A stretch of 64,000 bases of DNA from Uliginosibacterium sp. 31-16. Lineage in GTDB: Bacteria; Pseudomonadota; Gammaproteobacteria; Burkholderiales; Rhodocyclaceae. Location of the stretch: NCBI RefSeq assembly GCF_030730865.1, contig NZ_JAVALZ010000001.1, forward strand, positions 558,001-622,000, written 5' to 3'. Below the pieces are notes generated by a model. It saw only the letters and a list, made by a program, of their open reading frames with translations, was not told where the DNA came from and did no database searches. The position numbers were made by a program, and so were the translations under genes. Positions 51,589 through 61,600 of the stretch are shown here, piece after piece. Within the stretch, counting starts at the first letter, position 1, and every line of letters starts with the position of its first letter.

Positions 51589-54235
51589 ACGGGCCTGGCG
51601 TCGCGGGAGACGGTGCGGGCGCCAGCATCAACGGCAACAGTAACAACGGTATGACCACCACGGCATACTGATAGCGAAAATCCGGGGCACCGATCAATGG
51701 AGCCAGCGACAGCGTATTGAACACTGACGGGGTGGCCAATAACCACCAGCGCCGGTCACGACGCGCGACAGCAAGGCAGCCAACCATGAACAGCGTGAGA
51801 TAGAGATAAATTGCGGAATTCCAAAACGCCATTGACCATGGGTACTCCATCGTTTTTAGCGCCAAGGCTTTCGTTCTGTCATGAAGGCTCGGAATCAGAG
51901 GAAATCTGTCAATCTTGAGTCGCTGAACAAACTCGTCGCTGTAAATTGATAGAGGCGCGGTAACCAGTGGCTGATTCTTGAATTGAATTCGCCAGAGCAT
52001 GCTGGTCACACACAACTCATGATCAATCGCTATCTGGGGGTCATGCTGGATCTGGCGCCACGTTATATCCATAACCTCTGAGGCATTCTTGGAAAGAGCG
52101 GCCCAGTTAATCTGCTTATGCCAGAACAAAGGAACAACGGAAGGGCAATAGTACGCGCTACGCCAATTCTCAAGCGGCAACACAGACAACATTACGGCTG
52201 CATCTTTTTCATTAAATTGGGCTCCAGCTGCAGCATAAGCGCCCAATACATGCATTGGGACAATGGCCCGATACCGCTCTGGAATACCAGAGATGCCGAG
52301 CGCCGGATACATCACCAGCTTGATGAAAAGCAGTACAACAGTCGAACCCAATGCAATACTCGCAAGCCCACGCACCTGAGGTCGGCGCCAAAAAAATGCC
52401 ACAGCCATCCCCGCCAGAGCGGGGGCAACAAGCATGCCATTGTGGCGTGCCAGCCCGGTGACCAGCAATCCCATCGCAAGCAAGATGGAAACATCACGCG
52501 GCAGTCGAACGTCATCAGCGCGCAGTAGTCGAACGAACGCCACCACAATCAAAATTATTCCAATTGTATAAAACGGGTCTTTAAGGTAAGTCGTTGCCAT
52601 GACAAAATTGGCAGGACACACGGGAAAGAAAACTGCCAACGCGTAAATAGCCCACCGTGGCACACCGCTGATATCCAGCTCGCGAATAACAAGCATCAGC
52701 AGGGCAGTCAACAACAGGTATTGAATGACAATGAGGGATGCGGGGCTGTTCCACAGTTGAACAGATATCCAGGCGAGGCCAGAATGAAAGGCCGACATCA
52801 GATCCCGAAAGCCTCCAGTCGTAGCCTCCTGCCAGGTTCCGTCCGAGTCAGACGTCATCTGCGCTGGCCAAAAAGCCAGGTGAGATATCCCGTATGCAAT
52901 AACACTGGGAAGCGCGAGCAGCGCGTACATCCGTCGCGACAGCGGCGGGCGGGCGACGAAACGGCGACGCATTGACCCCACCAGCACCGATCCCAGAGCC
53001 ATGTAGAGCATCGTCAAGCCGGCAATAATGGCAAGATTTCTAGCGGCAAGCGGTAGCCATACCCGCTCAGCCTGAACCCCGGAAAAGTCCTGCAATGTGA
53101 GCCGCAAGGCCCCCTTCTGCTCACTGTAGAGATCCAGTCGGCGAACACGTCCATTGACGGACACGTCGACTATCCCGGACCACGAGTGACGCACAAATTC
53201 AATAACGAAGCCGGGCCCCACATCGCCAGTCCACTGGAGCTTCGCCGCGCCGTCCAGATGACGCAAGACCGAATTCTCTGTCCCCCAGGAGGAGTCAAAA
53301 TGCGCGCCATCAATCAGTTCCCGGGAATCAAAGCGAGTTGAGTGCGCGCCGAAAACCGTGATCCACACCTGAACGCCACGCGACTGCGGATTTGCCTGAC
53401 CCGTCGCAGCGATTTCCAGGTTAACTCGGTTCTCCATCCAATTAAGGGGGTACGCCACGGCGGAGATTACGGCGAGAAACAGCGCGAGTATCGCCAGTCG
53501 GTGCCAGCTTGTACGGTCAAGTCCAGCGGGGATCATCTTGTAAAACGTCCGCTGCACTGACTGGGCGAGCAGAGCGGACATCCGTCGCAGGATAGACGGG
53601 TGTGTGACGGAACGGTGACACATCCATCGCACCAGCACCAGTCCCAAGGTCATGTAGAGCATCGTCAGGCCGGCAATGATGGCAAGATTCCGAGCGACAA
53701 GATCCGGCTGTACCCGCTCCGTCTGAACCCCGGCAAAGTCCTGCAAGGTGAGACGCAAGGACGCATTCTGCTCGCTGTAAAGATCCAGGCGGCGAACGCG
53801 TCCATTGACCGATACGTCCACGATCCCGGACCAGGGATGACGCACAAATTCAATAACGAAGCCTGGTCCCACGCGGCCAGACCACTGGAGTTTCGCCGGG
53901 CCGACCAGATGACGCAAGACCGAACTCTCGGCCCCCCAGCTGGAGTCATAATGCGCTCCATCAATCAGTTCTTTGGCATCAGCGCTTGCAGAATGCGAGC
54001 CAAATACCGGAATCCATACCTGAGCGCCGCGCGACTGCGGATTTGTCTGGCCTGTTGCAGCAATTTCCAGGTCAACGCGGTTCTCCACCCAGTTAAGGGG
54101 GTATGCCACGGCGGAGATTATGGCCAGGAATAGCGCAAGTATCGCAAGCAGGAGCCAGCCAGAGCGGTCGAGTCCGGCGGGGATCATCTTATAAAGCATC
54201 CGCTGCATTGACTGGGAAATTTGATGTTTTGGCAT
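51569..54235 (-). CDS. Large GT-C-like polytopic membrane protein with an internal tandem duplication
   Basis: An approximately 888-residue membrane protein. Two near-identical 217-residue units stand in tandem at the N-terminus (DNA about 53,564-54,214 and 52,913-53,563). Each has a transmembrane segment (LAILALFLAIISAVAYPLNW), an extracytoplasmic beta domain (SWSGIVDVSVNGRVRRLDLY) and a second membrane segment (NLAIIAGLTMLYM). The C-terminal part has about ten membrane segments and a SDSDGTWQEATTGGF loop, as in GT-C glycosyltransferases. The start is uncertain: ATG 54235 was chosen (alternatives TTG 54307, ATG 54205). Family not recognised with certainty. Confidence 0.7.
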   Translation of the reverse strand: MPKHQISQSMQRMLYKMIPAGLDRSGWLLLAILALFLAIISAVAYPLNWVENRVDLEIAATGQTNPQSRGAQVWIPVFGSHSASADAKELIDGAHYDSSWGAESSVLRHLVGPAKLQWSGRVGPGFVIEFVRHPWSGIVDVSVNGRVRRLDLYSEQNASLRLTLQDFAGVQTERVQPDLVARNLAIIAGLTMLYMTLGLVLVRWMCHRSVTHPSILRRMSALLAQSVQRTFYKMIPAGLDRTSWHRLAILALFLAVISAVAYPLNWMENRVNLEIAATGQANPQSRGVQVWITVFGAHSTRFDSRELIDGAHFDSSWGTENSVLRHLDGAAKLQWTGDVGPGFVIEFVRHSWSGIVDVSVNGRVRRLDLYSEQKGALRLTLQDFSGVQAERVWLPLAARNLAIIAGLTMLYMALGSVLVGSMRRRFVARPPLSRRMYALLALPSVIAYGISHLAFWPAQMTSDSDGTWQEATTGGFRDLMSAFHSGLAWISVQLWNSPASLIVIQYLLLTALLMLVIRELDISGVPRWAIYALAVFFPVCPANFVMATTYLKDPFYTIGIILIVVAFVRLLRADDVRLPRDVSILLAMGLLVTGLARHNGMLVAPALAGMAVAFFWRRPQVRGLASIALGSTVVLLFIKLVMYPALGISGIPERYRAIVPMHVLGAYAAAGAQFNEKDAAVMLSVLPLENWRSAYYCPSVVPLFWHKQINWAALSKNASEVMDITWRQIQHDPQIAIDHELCVTSMLWRIQFKNQPLVTAPLSIYSDEFVQRLKIDRFPLIPSLHDRTKALALKTMEYPWSMAFWNSAIYLYLTLFMVGCLAVARRDRRWWLLATPSVFNTLSLAPLIGAPDFRYQYAVVVIPLLLLPLMLAPAPSPATPGPCEGDTA

Positions 54236-54542
54236 TAAACAGGATGATGCGTATGAAGGATTAAAGAGCGTTTCGGCAAGCGAATTTTCATTCAATGCTC
54301 TTGTCAAATAATCGTACTTAAGCAGCTCTGTTCAGGACCATAGCTACATATGCAGCCGATTCGCCGAATACCCTCTGCTTCAGAGAACTCATTAGAAATG
54401 AATGTTGCCAGGCTTCTACATTGATCTTTCGGACTAACCGAGGCGCACGCACGACAATCGACTCAATCAGTCGTTCGCTTGCTTTCGCCTTGGCCCAATA
54501 ACGACAAAGACTCTGCAGTTAATTATTTTTTAGTCCTCGCAA
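54236..54542. other. About 307-base spacer without a gene
   Basis: Nothing supported was found between the methyltransferase stop and the large membrane protein start. It is AT-rich and may contain the promoter of the downstream polysaccharide genes. No inverted repeat above eight bases was seen. Confidence 0.45.
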
Positions 54543-55280
54543 TCAAAGCAAATTGTAAGTTCTACCTCGACGAGCTGTCGTAGCCATAACTTCGCCTTCG
54601 GTGAGGTTTGACCGGCGAATTTTCAGTAGCTCTCTGGTCACTTGGATATCCAGAATAAGGCCGCTGCGCGTCATATCTTCCATAAGATCTATGATTAGAT
54701 TGGCCGGAGATGGCACTGAATACCAACCGTTGGCGGGATCTTGAAAATCATCCTGAAATGCCCAGCACCAATCTTCAATAATATACATTCCGCCCGGCCG
54801 CACCAAAGGAAAGAGCGTCTTGAATGACGTCTTGGTCTGCTCGTAAAAGTGCGAAGCATCGTCCACTACAAGATCCAAATGACCGTCAAAATCTCGGCCA
54901 ACAATTTCTCTAAGCTGCTCAACATCATCTTGCGACGTTCCGTAATAAAGACGAGCTCGATCTGAGTTATCCGAAATGTATTTATCTAGAGCTGGAATCG
55001 GATTAGTCGATAGCTCAATCGCTGAAATCCTATCTGGCTTTAGAAGTTGATCCAAGAAAACGAACGACCCGCCTTGATAGACACCGAGCTCAAGTATTTT
55101 TCTGCATTCTTCAGGAACTAAAGAGGTGTAGTGACCCAAAAAATTCTTTGCTTTCATCATAAGAAAACGCGAATCATTAGACAGCACTTTGCTGCCGCCA
55201 TGAGCGTAGTCCAAAGCCATCACATACCCGCCAATCTCAAAATCGGTGTCATTCAGCCAGTTCAATGGAGTTGTATTCAT
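54543..55280 (-). CDS. SAM-dependent methyltransferase, CmcI/Methyltransf_24-like
   Basis: A 245-residue methyltransferase. ILELGVYQGGSFVFLDQLLKPDRISAIELS is the SAM-binding region of the cephalosporin-hydroxylase/Methyltransf_24 group, then LVVDDASHFYEQTKTSFKTLFPLVRPGG and YIIEDW. Such enzymes methylate sugars in polysaccharide and antibiotic clusters. The ATG at 55280 was preferred to a TTG six bases earlier. It lies about 100 bases after an epimerase gene on the same strand. Confidence 0.82.
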   Translation of the reverse strand: MNTTPLNWLNDTDFEIGGYVMALDYAHGGSKVLSNDSRFLMMKAKNFLGHYTSLVPEECRKILELGVYQGGSFVFLDQLLKPDRISAIELSTNPIPALDKYISDNSDRARLYYGTSQDDVEQLREIVGRDFDGHLDLVVDDASHFYEQTKTSFKTLFPLVRPGGMYIIEDWCWAFQDDFQDPANGWYSVPSPANLIIDLMEDMTRSGLILDIQVTRELLKIRRSNLTEGEVMATTARRGRTYNLL

Positions 55281-55382
55281 CGTCAACGCCCTCTATCAGG
55301 TTTGAAAGATCGTTCGAAATATCACCGCCAAAATTGACGGGGATAGCAGTCGGCTCAGGCTATTTCTTTAGGCTCAAATAGC

Positions 55383-56333
55383 TCAAGCATTCTTCTCAGG
55401 ATGATTCAGTAGCCACGTCACAAATTTTTCCAGGCCTTCCTCAAAGCCTACTTCAGGCGACCAGCCCAAGCCTTGGCTCGCACGCGCATTGCACAACACA
55501 TTTGACGGAATATCGAATGCTCGGCCAGGTAAATATCGACAATCAGCCACGCGCCCGGTCACTTTCTCAATAGCACGAATCAGCTCATTCAGACTGTGCC
55601 CACGCCCCGACCCGATATTGAATATCCGCTCGCCTTCCGTTTTCACCAAGGCTGCCAGCAAGGCATCGACCACATCCGAGATATAGATGAAGTCGCGAAC
55701 AACGGAACCGTCGCCCCATATTTCTACCGGCTCTCCGATCAGGATCTTGCCCAGGAATACCGCGACAGCCCCCTGGCTTGCATGCAGACGTTGCCCCTCT
55801 CCAAACGGGTTTGCCAACCGCAGGACGGCATAGTCCAAACCATGCAGCTCGTAAAACAGTTGCAGATATTTCTCGATTGCAAGCTTCGTGATCCCGTAGG
55901 AGCAGATTGGATCAGTGGGATGATCTTCCGTAACCGGTACGCTCTTCGGAACGCCGTAGACCGTACCACCTGACGAAACAAAGATGACCTTCTTCAAGCC
56001 CAGCCGGACGGCATGGGTCAGCAAGCGGACGGACCCGAGCACATTGCTCTCGATATCAAAGACAGGGTCTGCATTCGACGACTTTGGCAGGGTCGTGGAC
56101 ACCAGGTGATAACAGAAATCACACCCCTCCAGAGCGCTTGCGACCTCTGCCTCGCTAACGAAGTCTCCTTCGCAAAGCTCGAAATTCGGGTGTTTCAAAT
56201 GGCTGCCATGTAACGGAGAGGTCACATTGGGCCGATCAAAACTGCGCACGGAATACCCTTGTGCCAGCAGTGCTTCGACCAGATGAGAGCCAATGAATCC
56301 CCTCCCCCCCAGAACCAGACACTTGCCCCGCAT
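55383..56333 (-). CDS. NAD-dependent nucleotide-sugar epimerase/dehydratase
   Basis: A 316-residue extended SDR. The Rossmann motif is CLVLGGRGFIGSHLVEAL, the catalytic region SSGGTVYG ... SYGITKLAIEKYL (YxxxK intact), and NIGSGRGHSLNELI lies near the C-terminus. It resembles UDP-glucose 4-epimerases. It would supply a sugar nucleotide to the surrounding glycosyltransferases. The ATG at 56333 directly precedes the first strand; an upstream TTG at 56363 is possible. Confidence 0.9.
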   Translation of the reverse strand: MRGKCLVLGGRGFIGSHLVEALLAQGYSVRSFDRPNVTSPLHGSHLKHPNFELCEGDFVSEAEVASALEGCDFCYHLVSTTLPKSSNADPVFDIESNVLGSVRLLTHAVRLGLKKVIFVSSGGTVYGVPKSVPVTEDHPTDPICSYGITKLAIEKYLQLFYELHGLDYAVLRLANPFGEGQRLHASQGAVAVFLGKILIGEPVEIWGDGSVVRDFIYISDVVDALLAALVKTEGERIFNIGSGRGHSLNELIRAIEKVTGRVADCRYLPGRAFDIPSNVLCNARASQGLGWSPEVGFEEGLEKFVTWLLNHPEKNA

Positions 56334-56402
56334 GGGCTCACTTTTATTGGCACTATCGATCAATCCCGGCTCTCCCTGAATGCGGCTGAATTGGTGCTTA
56401 CG

Positions 56403-58640
56403 TCACAAAACACGGCGATAAACCTCTTCATACCTGTCGATCATTTTTGACGCATCGTATTTCTCGGCGGCACAAGCAACCCTTGCATGCAGCGCCTCAT
56501 ATAGTGACCTGTCATCAGACAGGCGGACGATGATACCCGCAAGAGCGCCGACATCGATTTCCCAGTCCATGACCTGAAACAAATAACCGGCCAATCCGTC
56601 CTTGCTCTCGAGCATCTGGCGAACCTCGCCCAGCTCGCTGGCGAGAACGGGTTTCCCAGCGAGCAGGCAGTCGATCAACACCAGCGGCGCGCTTTCGCCC
56701 TTGAAGCGCGAGGGCAAAAAACCCATGTCGCAGACCGCAAAATAGTCGCGGATATTCTGGCGAAACCCCAGGAAATGCACCCGGTCCGAGCGTTCGGCGT
56801 CGCTCAAGCGATCGAACTCAGGCCCGTCACCGATAAGAAGAAGGTGAATCCGGCGCTCGGAACGGAGATTCGCCATGTTTACCGCCTGAATGGCTTCCGC
56901 CCAGCCTTTTTCCGGGATGGCCCGCGCAACCAGGCAGAGCACAAAATCATCCGCCCCGATATGCATGGAGTTTCGGTCCACAGGATTCACCGGCATTGCT
57001 GGCAGGGCGTTACTGATTTTTGAAAAATTCTTCAACCGGCGGAATGATTCGGTAAAACAGGCAACATTCTTGTCTGCCGTAAACACAAACTGGTCGATCC
57101 GCAGGGTCAGCAAGGGCAGCACAGCATCAAGCTGGCTGGGCGACATCATTTCGTACATCCCGTGCATCGTTACAACCTGCTTGATCGCCTTGTTGGCAAT
57201 CAGCAGGTTGGCCAAGGTCAGGTCCACCCACGCGTGATGCGAATGCACCAGTTCAATCCCCATGTCTGCCAGAGCAGCACCTGCCAAGTCGAGCCTGGGC
57301 AACTCCAGCCGCGGAATCCGGGGGGAGAGCATGTTCAGCACCCCGGGCTCCGTAGGGCGCTCAAGACAATTCAGAAGCGTGACGGCGTACCCTCGCTCAT
57401 GCAAAAGGTTCGCCAGGAGGATCGGAAAGGTTTCTCCGCCACCTGCGGTCAGTGCGTACACCGCCATGACCACATTAGGGTGTCGGTACTCCGCCTTGCC
57501 CCATACACGATCAGGATCGTAAAGACGCCTGAACTCGGCCCGTCGTGAGCTCCCCCGGTGACAACACCAGTGATGGTAAAGCGCACGATCCTGCTTATCG
57601 AGAATGCTTCGGTCCAGACGGAAAAGCCCGGTCAGAAAAGAAGCAACGACCTCATGTTCGGCATAGTAGAGATCCGCTTTCTGGGCGCTCTGTGAGGTAC
57701 TGCCGTCGTGCTGGCGATAGAAATTGGTGGCGCGTGGCGTATAGGCCAGCAATCCGCCACGAACAATCGACAGATAAAAGATCCAGTCTCCGCACATCCG
57801 GAGATTGAGCCAGCGCGGGTCCTCAAGAAGCGGCAGGCCGCGCGGATGCCTGAACAATGCGGCACTCACGTTCGGCACGATATTCTTGACAGCCCACCCT
57901 GAGCAGACCAGCGCGTGCGCAGAGCCTAGAAACGGACGATTCCAGTCGGCGATGTTCAATTCCGCAAGATACTCGTTGAGGGTCCAGACTTCGGCAGCTG
58001 GATCACCCTTCACGAATACTGTATTGCAGAAAGACAGCATGACAGCGGGGTTCTGGAAAGCACTCACCTGCTCGGCGAGAAAGTTGTCCGAACAGAAATC
58101 GTCGCTTTCGGCGATCCAGACCAGCTCACCCGTGGCGATTTCGAACCCGGCTTTCCATTGCCGGAAAACGCTGCCGGAGTTTGCATCGTTGAACTTGCAG
58201 AGGGTCTGTTCCGGATATCGACGTGAAAACTCCAGGAGCACTTCTGCACTGTCATCGCTGGAGCAATCATCGAGCAGGATGACCTCGAAGTTGCGATACG
58301 TCTGCCGGTAAATAGACTCCAGGCGCTGGCGCAGATACGGCGCATGGTTGTAGTTCGGCACAATGACCGAAACTTTTGGGCTGAATCCCGGATTCGCGGC
58401 AGGAATATCACCGTAGAGATCGAATCCAGTGAAGCGAGACGCGCCCCCTGAAGCAAGCCCTCCCAGCAGGATGCCGGCTCGGCGCCGAATCCCCCCAATC
58501 CCTTCTCGCCGCCAGATGCGAAAGGCGCGCTGAAGCGCCATCACGGGCGAGCCCTGATAAAAAGCAAGCGCCCGCGGAATGGCGCGGAACAGGCCAGAGA
58601 TTTCAGCGAGCCGCTGGCGCATGGTTTCTGAGTGAATCAT
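56403..58640 (-). CDS. Two-domain glycosyltransferase (GT2 + GT4 fusion)
   Basis: A 745-residue protein. An N-terminal basic helical segment (to about 85) leads to a GT2 domain (about 90-340; SPKVSVIVPNYNHAPYLRQR, LLDDCSSDDS, WIAESDDF) and then a GT4 domain (about 390-740; AVYALTAGGGETFPILLANL, LVARAIPEKGWAEAIQAV, FKGESAPLVLIDCLLAGKPVLAS). One polypeptide thus has two glycosyltransferase active sites, as in polymer-extending enzymes. It is clearly paralogous to the C-terminal half of the next gene upstream. Start ATG 58640; the upstream gene ends 35 bases away. Confidence 0.9.
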   Translation of the reverse strand: MIHSETMRQRLAEISGLFRAIPRALAFYQGSPVMALQRAFRIWRREGIGGIRRRAGILLGGLASGGASRFTGFDLYGDIPAANPGFSPKVSVIVPNYNHAPYLRQRLESIYRQTYRNFEVILLDDCSSDDSAEVLLEFSRRYPEQTLCKFNDANSGSVFRQWKAGFEIATGELVWIAESDDFCSDNFLAEQVSAFQNPAVMLSFCNTVFVKGDPAAEVWTLNEYLAELNIADWNRPFLGSAHALVCSGWAVKNIVPNVSAALFRHPRGLPLLEDPRWLNLRMCGDWIFYLSIVRGGLLAYTPRATNFYRQHDGSTSQSAQKADLYYAEHEVVASFLTGLFRLDRSILDKQDRALYHHWCCHRGSSRRAEFRRLYDPDRVWGKAEYRHPNVVMAVYALTAGGGETFPILLANLLHERGYAVTLLNCLERPTEPGVLNMLSPRIPRLELPRLDLAGAALADMGIELVHSHHAWVDLTLANLLIANKAIKQVVTMHGMYEMMSPSQLDAVLPLLTLRIDQFVFTADKNVACFTESFRRLKNFSKISNALPAMPVNPVDRNSMHIGADDFVLCLVARAIPEKGWAEAIQAVNMANLRSERRIHLLLIGDGPEFDRLSDAERSDRVHFLGFRQNIRDYFAVCDMGFLPSRFKGESAPLVLIDCLLAGKPVLASELGEVRQMLESKDGLAGYLFQVMDWEIDVGALAGIIVRLSDDRSLYEALHARVACAAEKYDASKMIDRYEEVYRRVL

Positions 58641-58675
58641 TGGATGAAAAGCCCGCGAAGTCGGCCTGCCGGGGA

Positions 58676-61600
58676 TTAATGTTGCACGGCCTCATTCGGC
58701 TCGTGGGCAGCCTTGATGGTACGTTCGATGATTGAGATGTATTGCCTGGCGACCACGTCAATCCTGTATCTGTTGGCCGCCTCGGCCACCTTTTCGTTGG
58801 CCCGTCGCAAGGCATCCGCGTCCGTTGCGTAAGACGCGATGACCTGAGCCGCCTGCGCTACCGGCACCTCCCAGTCATCCAGTTCAATCACCTCTCCTGC
58901 GAGGCCACAGCCCGTGTCAAGCATGTTCCTGATCTCGCCAACGGCGGTCGCAATATACGGCCGGCCCGCAAACAAGCAATCCACAATCGTCAGGGGGAAG
59001 CTTTCAGACTTGAACTTCGTCAGCATGATGCCCATGTCGGCCGCCGAATAGAAGCCAACCGAGTTTTCACTGAATCCCGCGAGATACACAAACGCCGGCA
59101 CCCCGCCTGACCCACAGTATTCGTCATAAACCGGCCCGTTCCCGACAAGGATCAAGCGAATGTCCTTGCCGCTGACGTCACGCGCCAGCGTCACCGCTTC
59201 AATCATTTCGGCCCAGCCCTTGTCCGGGATTGCCCGGCTCACGCAGCACAGAACAAAGGCATCTTCAGGCATGCCGATCTCTGCCCGAAGTACCGGCTTT
59301 ATCACTGGCGGCTGCATCCCGTTCGGCAGCTTCATGAACTTAAGCGAATTTTCTTCGTAGAGCCCATGCTCAATAAAAGGCCCCAGGTTCTTGTCTGCGG
59401 TATATGCCCAGGTAGTTACATTTTCATGAGCGATTTTGAGTTGTTCAGCGGTCACGCCAAATGCATCACCATGCTCGATCATTCCATGCAGCGATGCGAC
59501 ATGGGCTTTAAGCTCGCTGAATACATCGGAAACGTAAATCGGGTACTTCTGAACGTGCCACTGGTGGGAGTTGAGAACTTCGATTCCAAACTCATTCACA
59601 AGGTGTTTTGTGGCCTCAATATCTGGCGTTTCAATCAAGGGAATATCCTTCCGCAGCATGCGTCGCACACCGTCCTCGCGCTGACCATGCCCGGCGCTCA
59701 GAAGAACGACCGAATAGCCCTGTCGTTTGAACTCATTGGCCATCCGTATGGGAAGTATTTCTGCACCGCCAGGATAGAAACCCATCGTAGACACAGCAAT
59801 ACAAGGGGTACGAGAACGACGCGCATCGAGTATTGCCCCTTCATCGCACCAGGCCATGAACTCATCGTCACTCTTCCCGCCATGCCAGTCGTAATACTCT
59901 CTGACTTTTTTGCGGAACTTTTCGATCACGCTGCATGGAACATCATAAAGAGACTGAACAGCCCGGGCGGCTACGTTTAGCTCGCGATAAAAAGCCTCTT
60001 TCTTGTAGGTATTCGCTGCGGTACTGCCTTCATACCGTCTGAAGTAATTGGTCGTCTCCGCGGAGTAGGCAAGCTTCCCTCCACGCAACTGGTGCAGATA
60101 GAAAATCCAGTCCCCCACTACCCGCATCGACAGCCAGGCTTCGTCGTCCAGCAGGGGCATGTCCACCGGCCGCCGGAAAACTGCGCCGCTGGCATTGGGG
60201 ATGGTGTTGATGATCCCGAGCGCCTCCGAGACCTCGCGATGGGCTGTATTTACGTAAGAATGCGCCCACTTGTCGCGACACGCCAGATCCCGCACATGAT
60301 GCATGAATTCATCAGGCATGACAGACTCATCGGCACGCACGAATTCGGTTTTCGAATAGGCCAACATCACCGCTTCATCATCGAAGCAGCGAACCAGCTT
60401 CGCCAGAAAATCCGGGTCGCAATAGTCGTCACTTTCGGCAATCCAGATCAGATCGCCGGTCGCGGCCTTGATGCCCTTCGCCCACTGGCGGAAGACGCTC
60501 CCGGAGTTCTGATGGTTGAACAGCTGCGTGGTGACGTCCGGATACCGGTCCGCATACTCCGTGAGCACGTCACGGCTTTGATCGGTTGAACAATCGTCCA
60601 GCAGCAGAACCTCAATATTCGTGTAGGTTTGTTGATAAATGCTGTCAAGGCGACGCCGCAGATACGCGGCATGGTTGTAGTTCGGAACGATCACTGACAC
60701 CTTGGGCAGGGGCAGCCCTGAAGGCAAGCCGAGCAGCGCGCGACTGATCTCATTCAGCTTGCTGTAGCCGGCAAGCCGGTCCGGCTCCAGCACAGCCCCG
60801 CGACTCCAGTCGTTCCAGGCATTGACAAACATCAGTCGCTGCCCCGGAGCGTGTCTGGCTCTCGCGTCAGCGATCGCGGCGTCAAGCCAGCGGCGGCATT
60901 CCTTCTGGTTGTACCGCGAATAGCGCAGGGTTACGTCCGGTTTCAGTGGCGCGTCGTCACGCCCCAGCGTAACTGAGCGGTAACACGGAATGGCATATTC
61001 ATCGCGTGCCCCCATGCGCGCAATGGCCTGGGAAACGATCACGCTGTATGGCACAGAAACAATGCCATTCTTGTGAAGTGGCGTGAAATTTCCGGTCTCT
61101 CCGGGAACCGGGGAAACCGGAAAGTCGAGGATGGCATCAAGCTCAATCCCGCTCGCCGCCACGCTCATTCGCTCCGACAAACCATCACGCCGGCCTACCC
61201 GGTAGGGCCGGGGGATTCGATCACGCTTCAGCAGGGCATCAAACGTCGCCAGCGCCGCCACGCAATCATGTTCGTCATCAGGCAGAGTCATCACCAGGGC
61301 GGGGCGTCCATCCATGCGCAGGTAACGCTCATCCGCCAGTGCGCGCTTCAGAAGAGCGGCGAACAGCTCATCAACCCTTGACGAACGCAGATCGATATCC
61401 AGCATGAATTTCATGCCAAGCTCGCGGCTGGCCAGAAAAACACCCAGCGGGTTCTCTTGCGCCGGTTTTTGACTCGCATCCAAAGCGAAACACCATGCCG
61501 ACACACCGTGGCGCCTGGCCATCAGCGCCTGTTTGGCTAGCGTATCGGAGCTGGACGCCGCATAAAAGCCAAGGTCTTCGTGGGGCATCAGCATTTTTCC

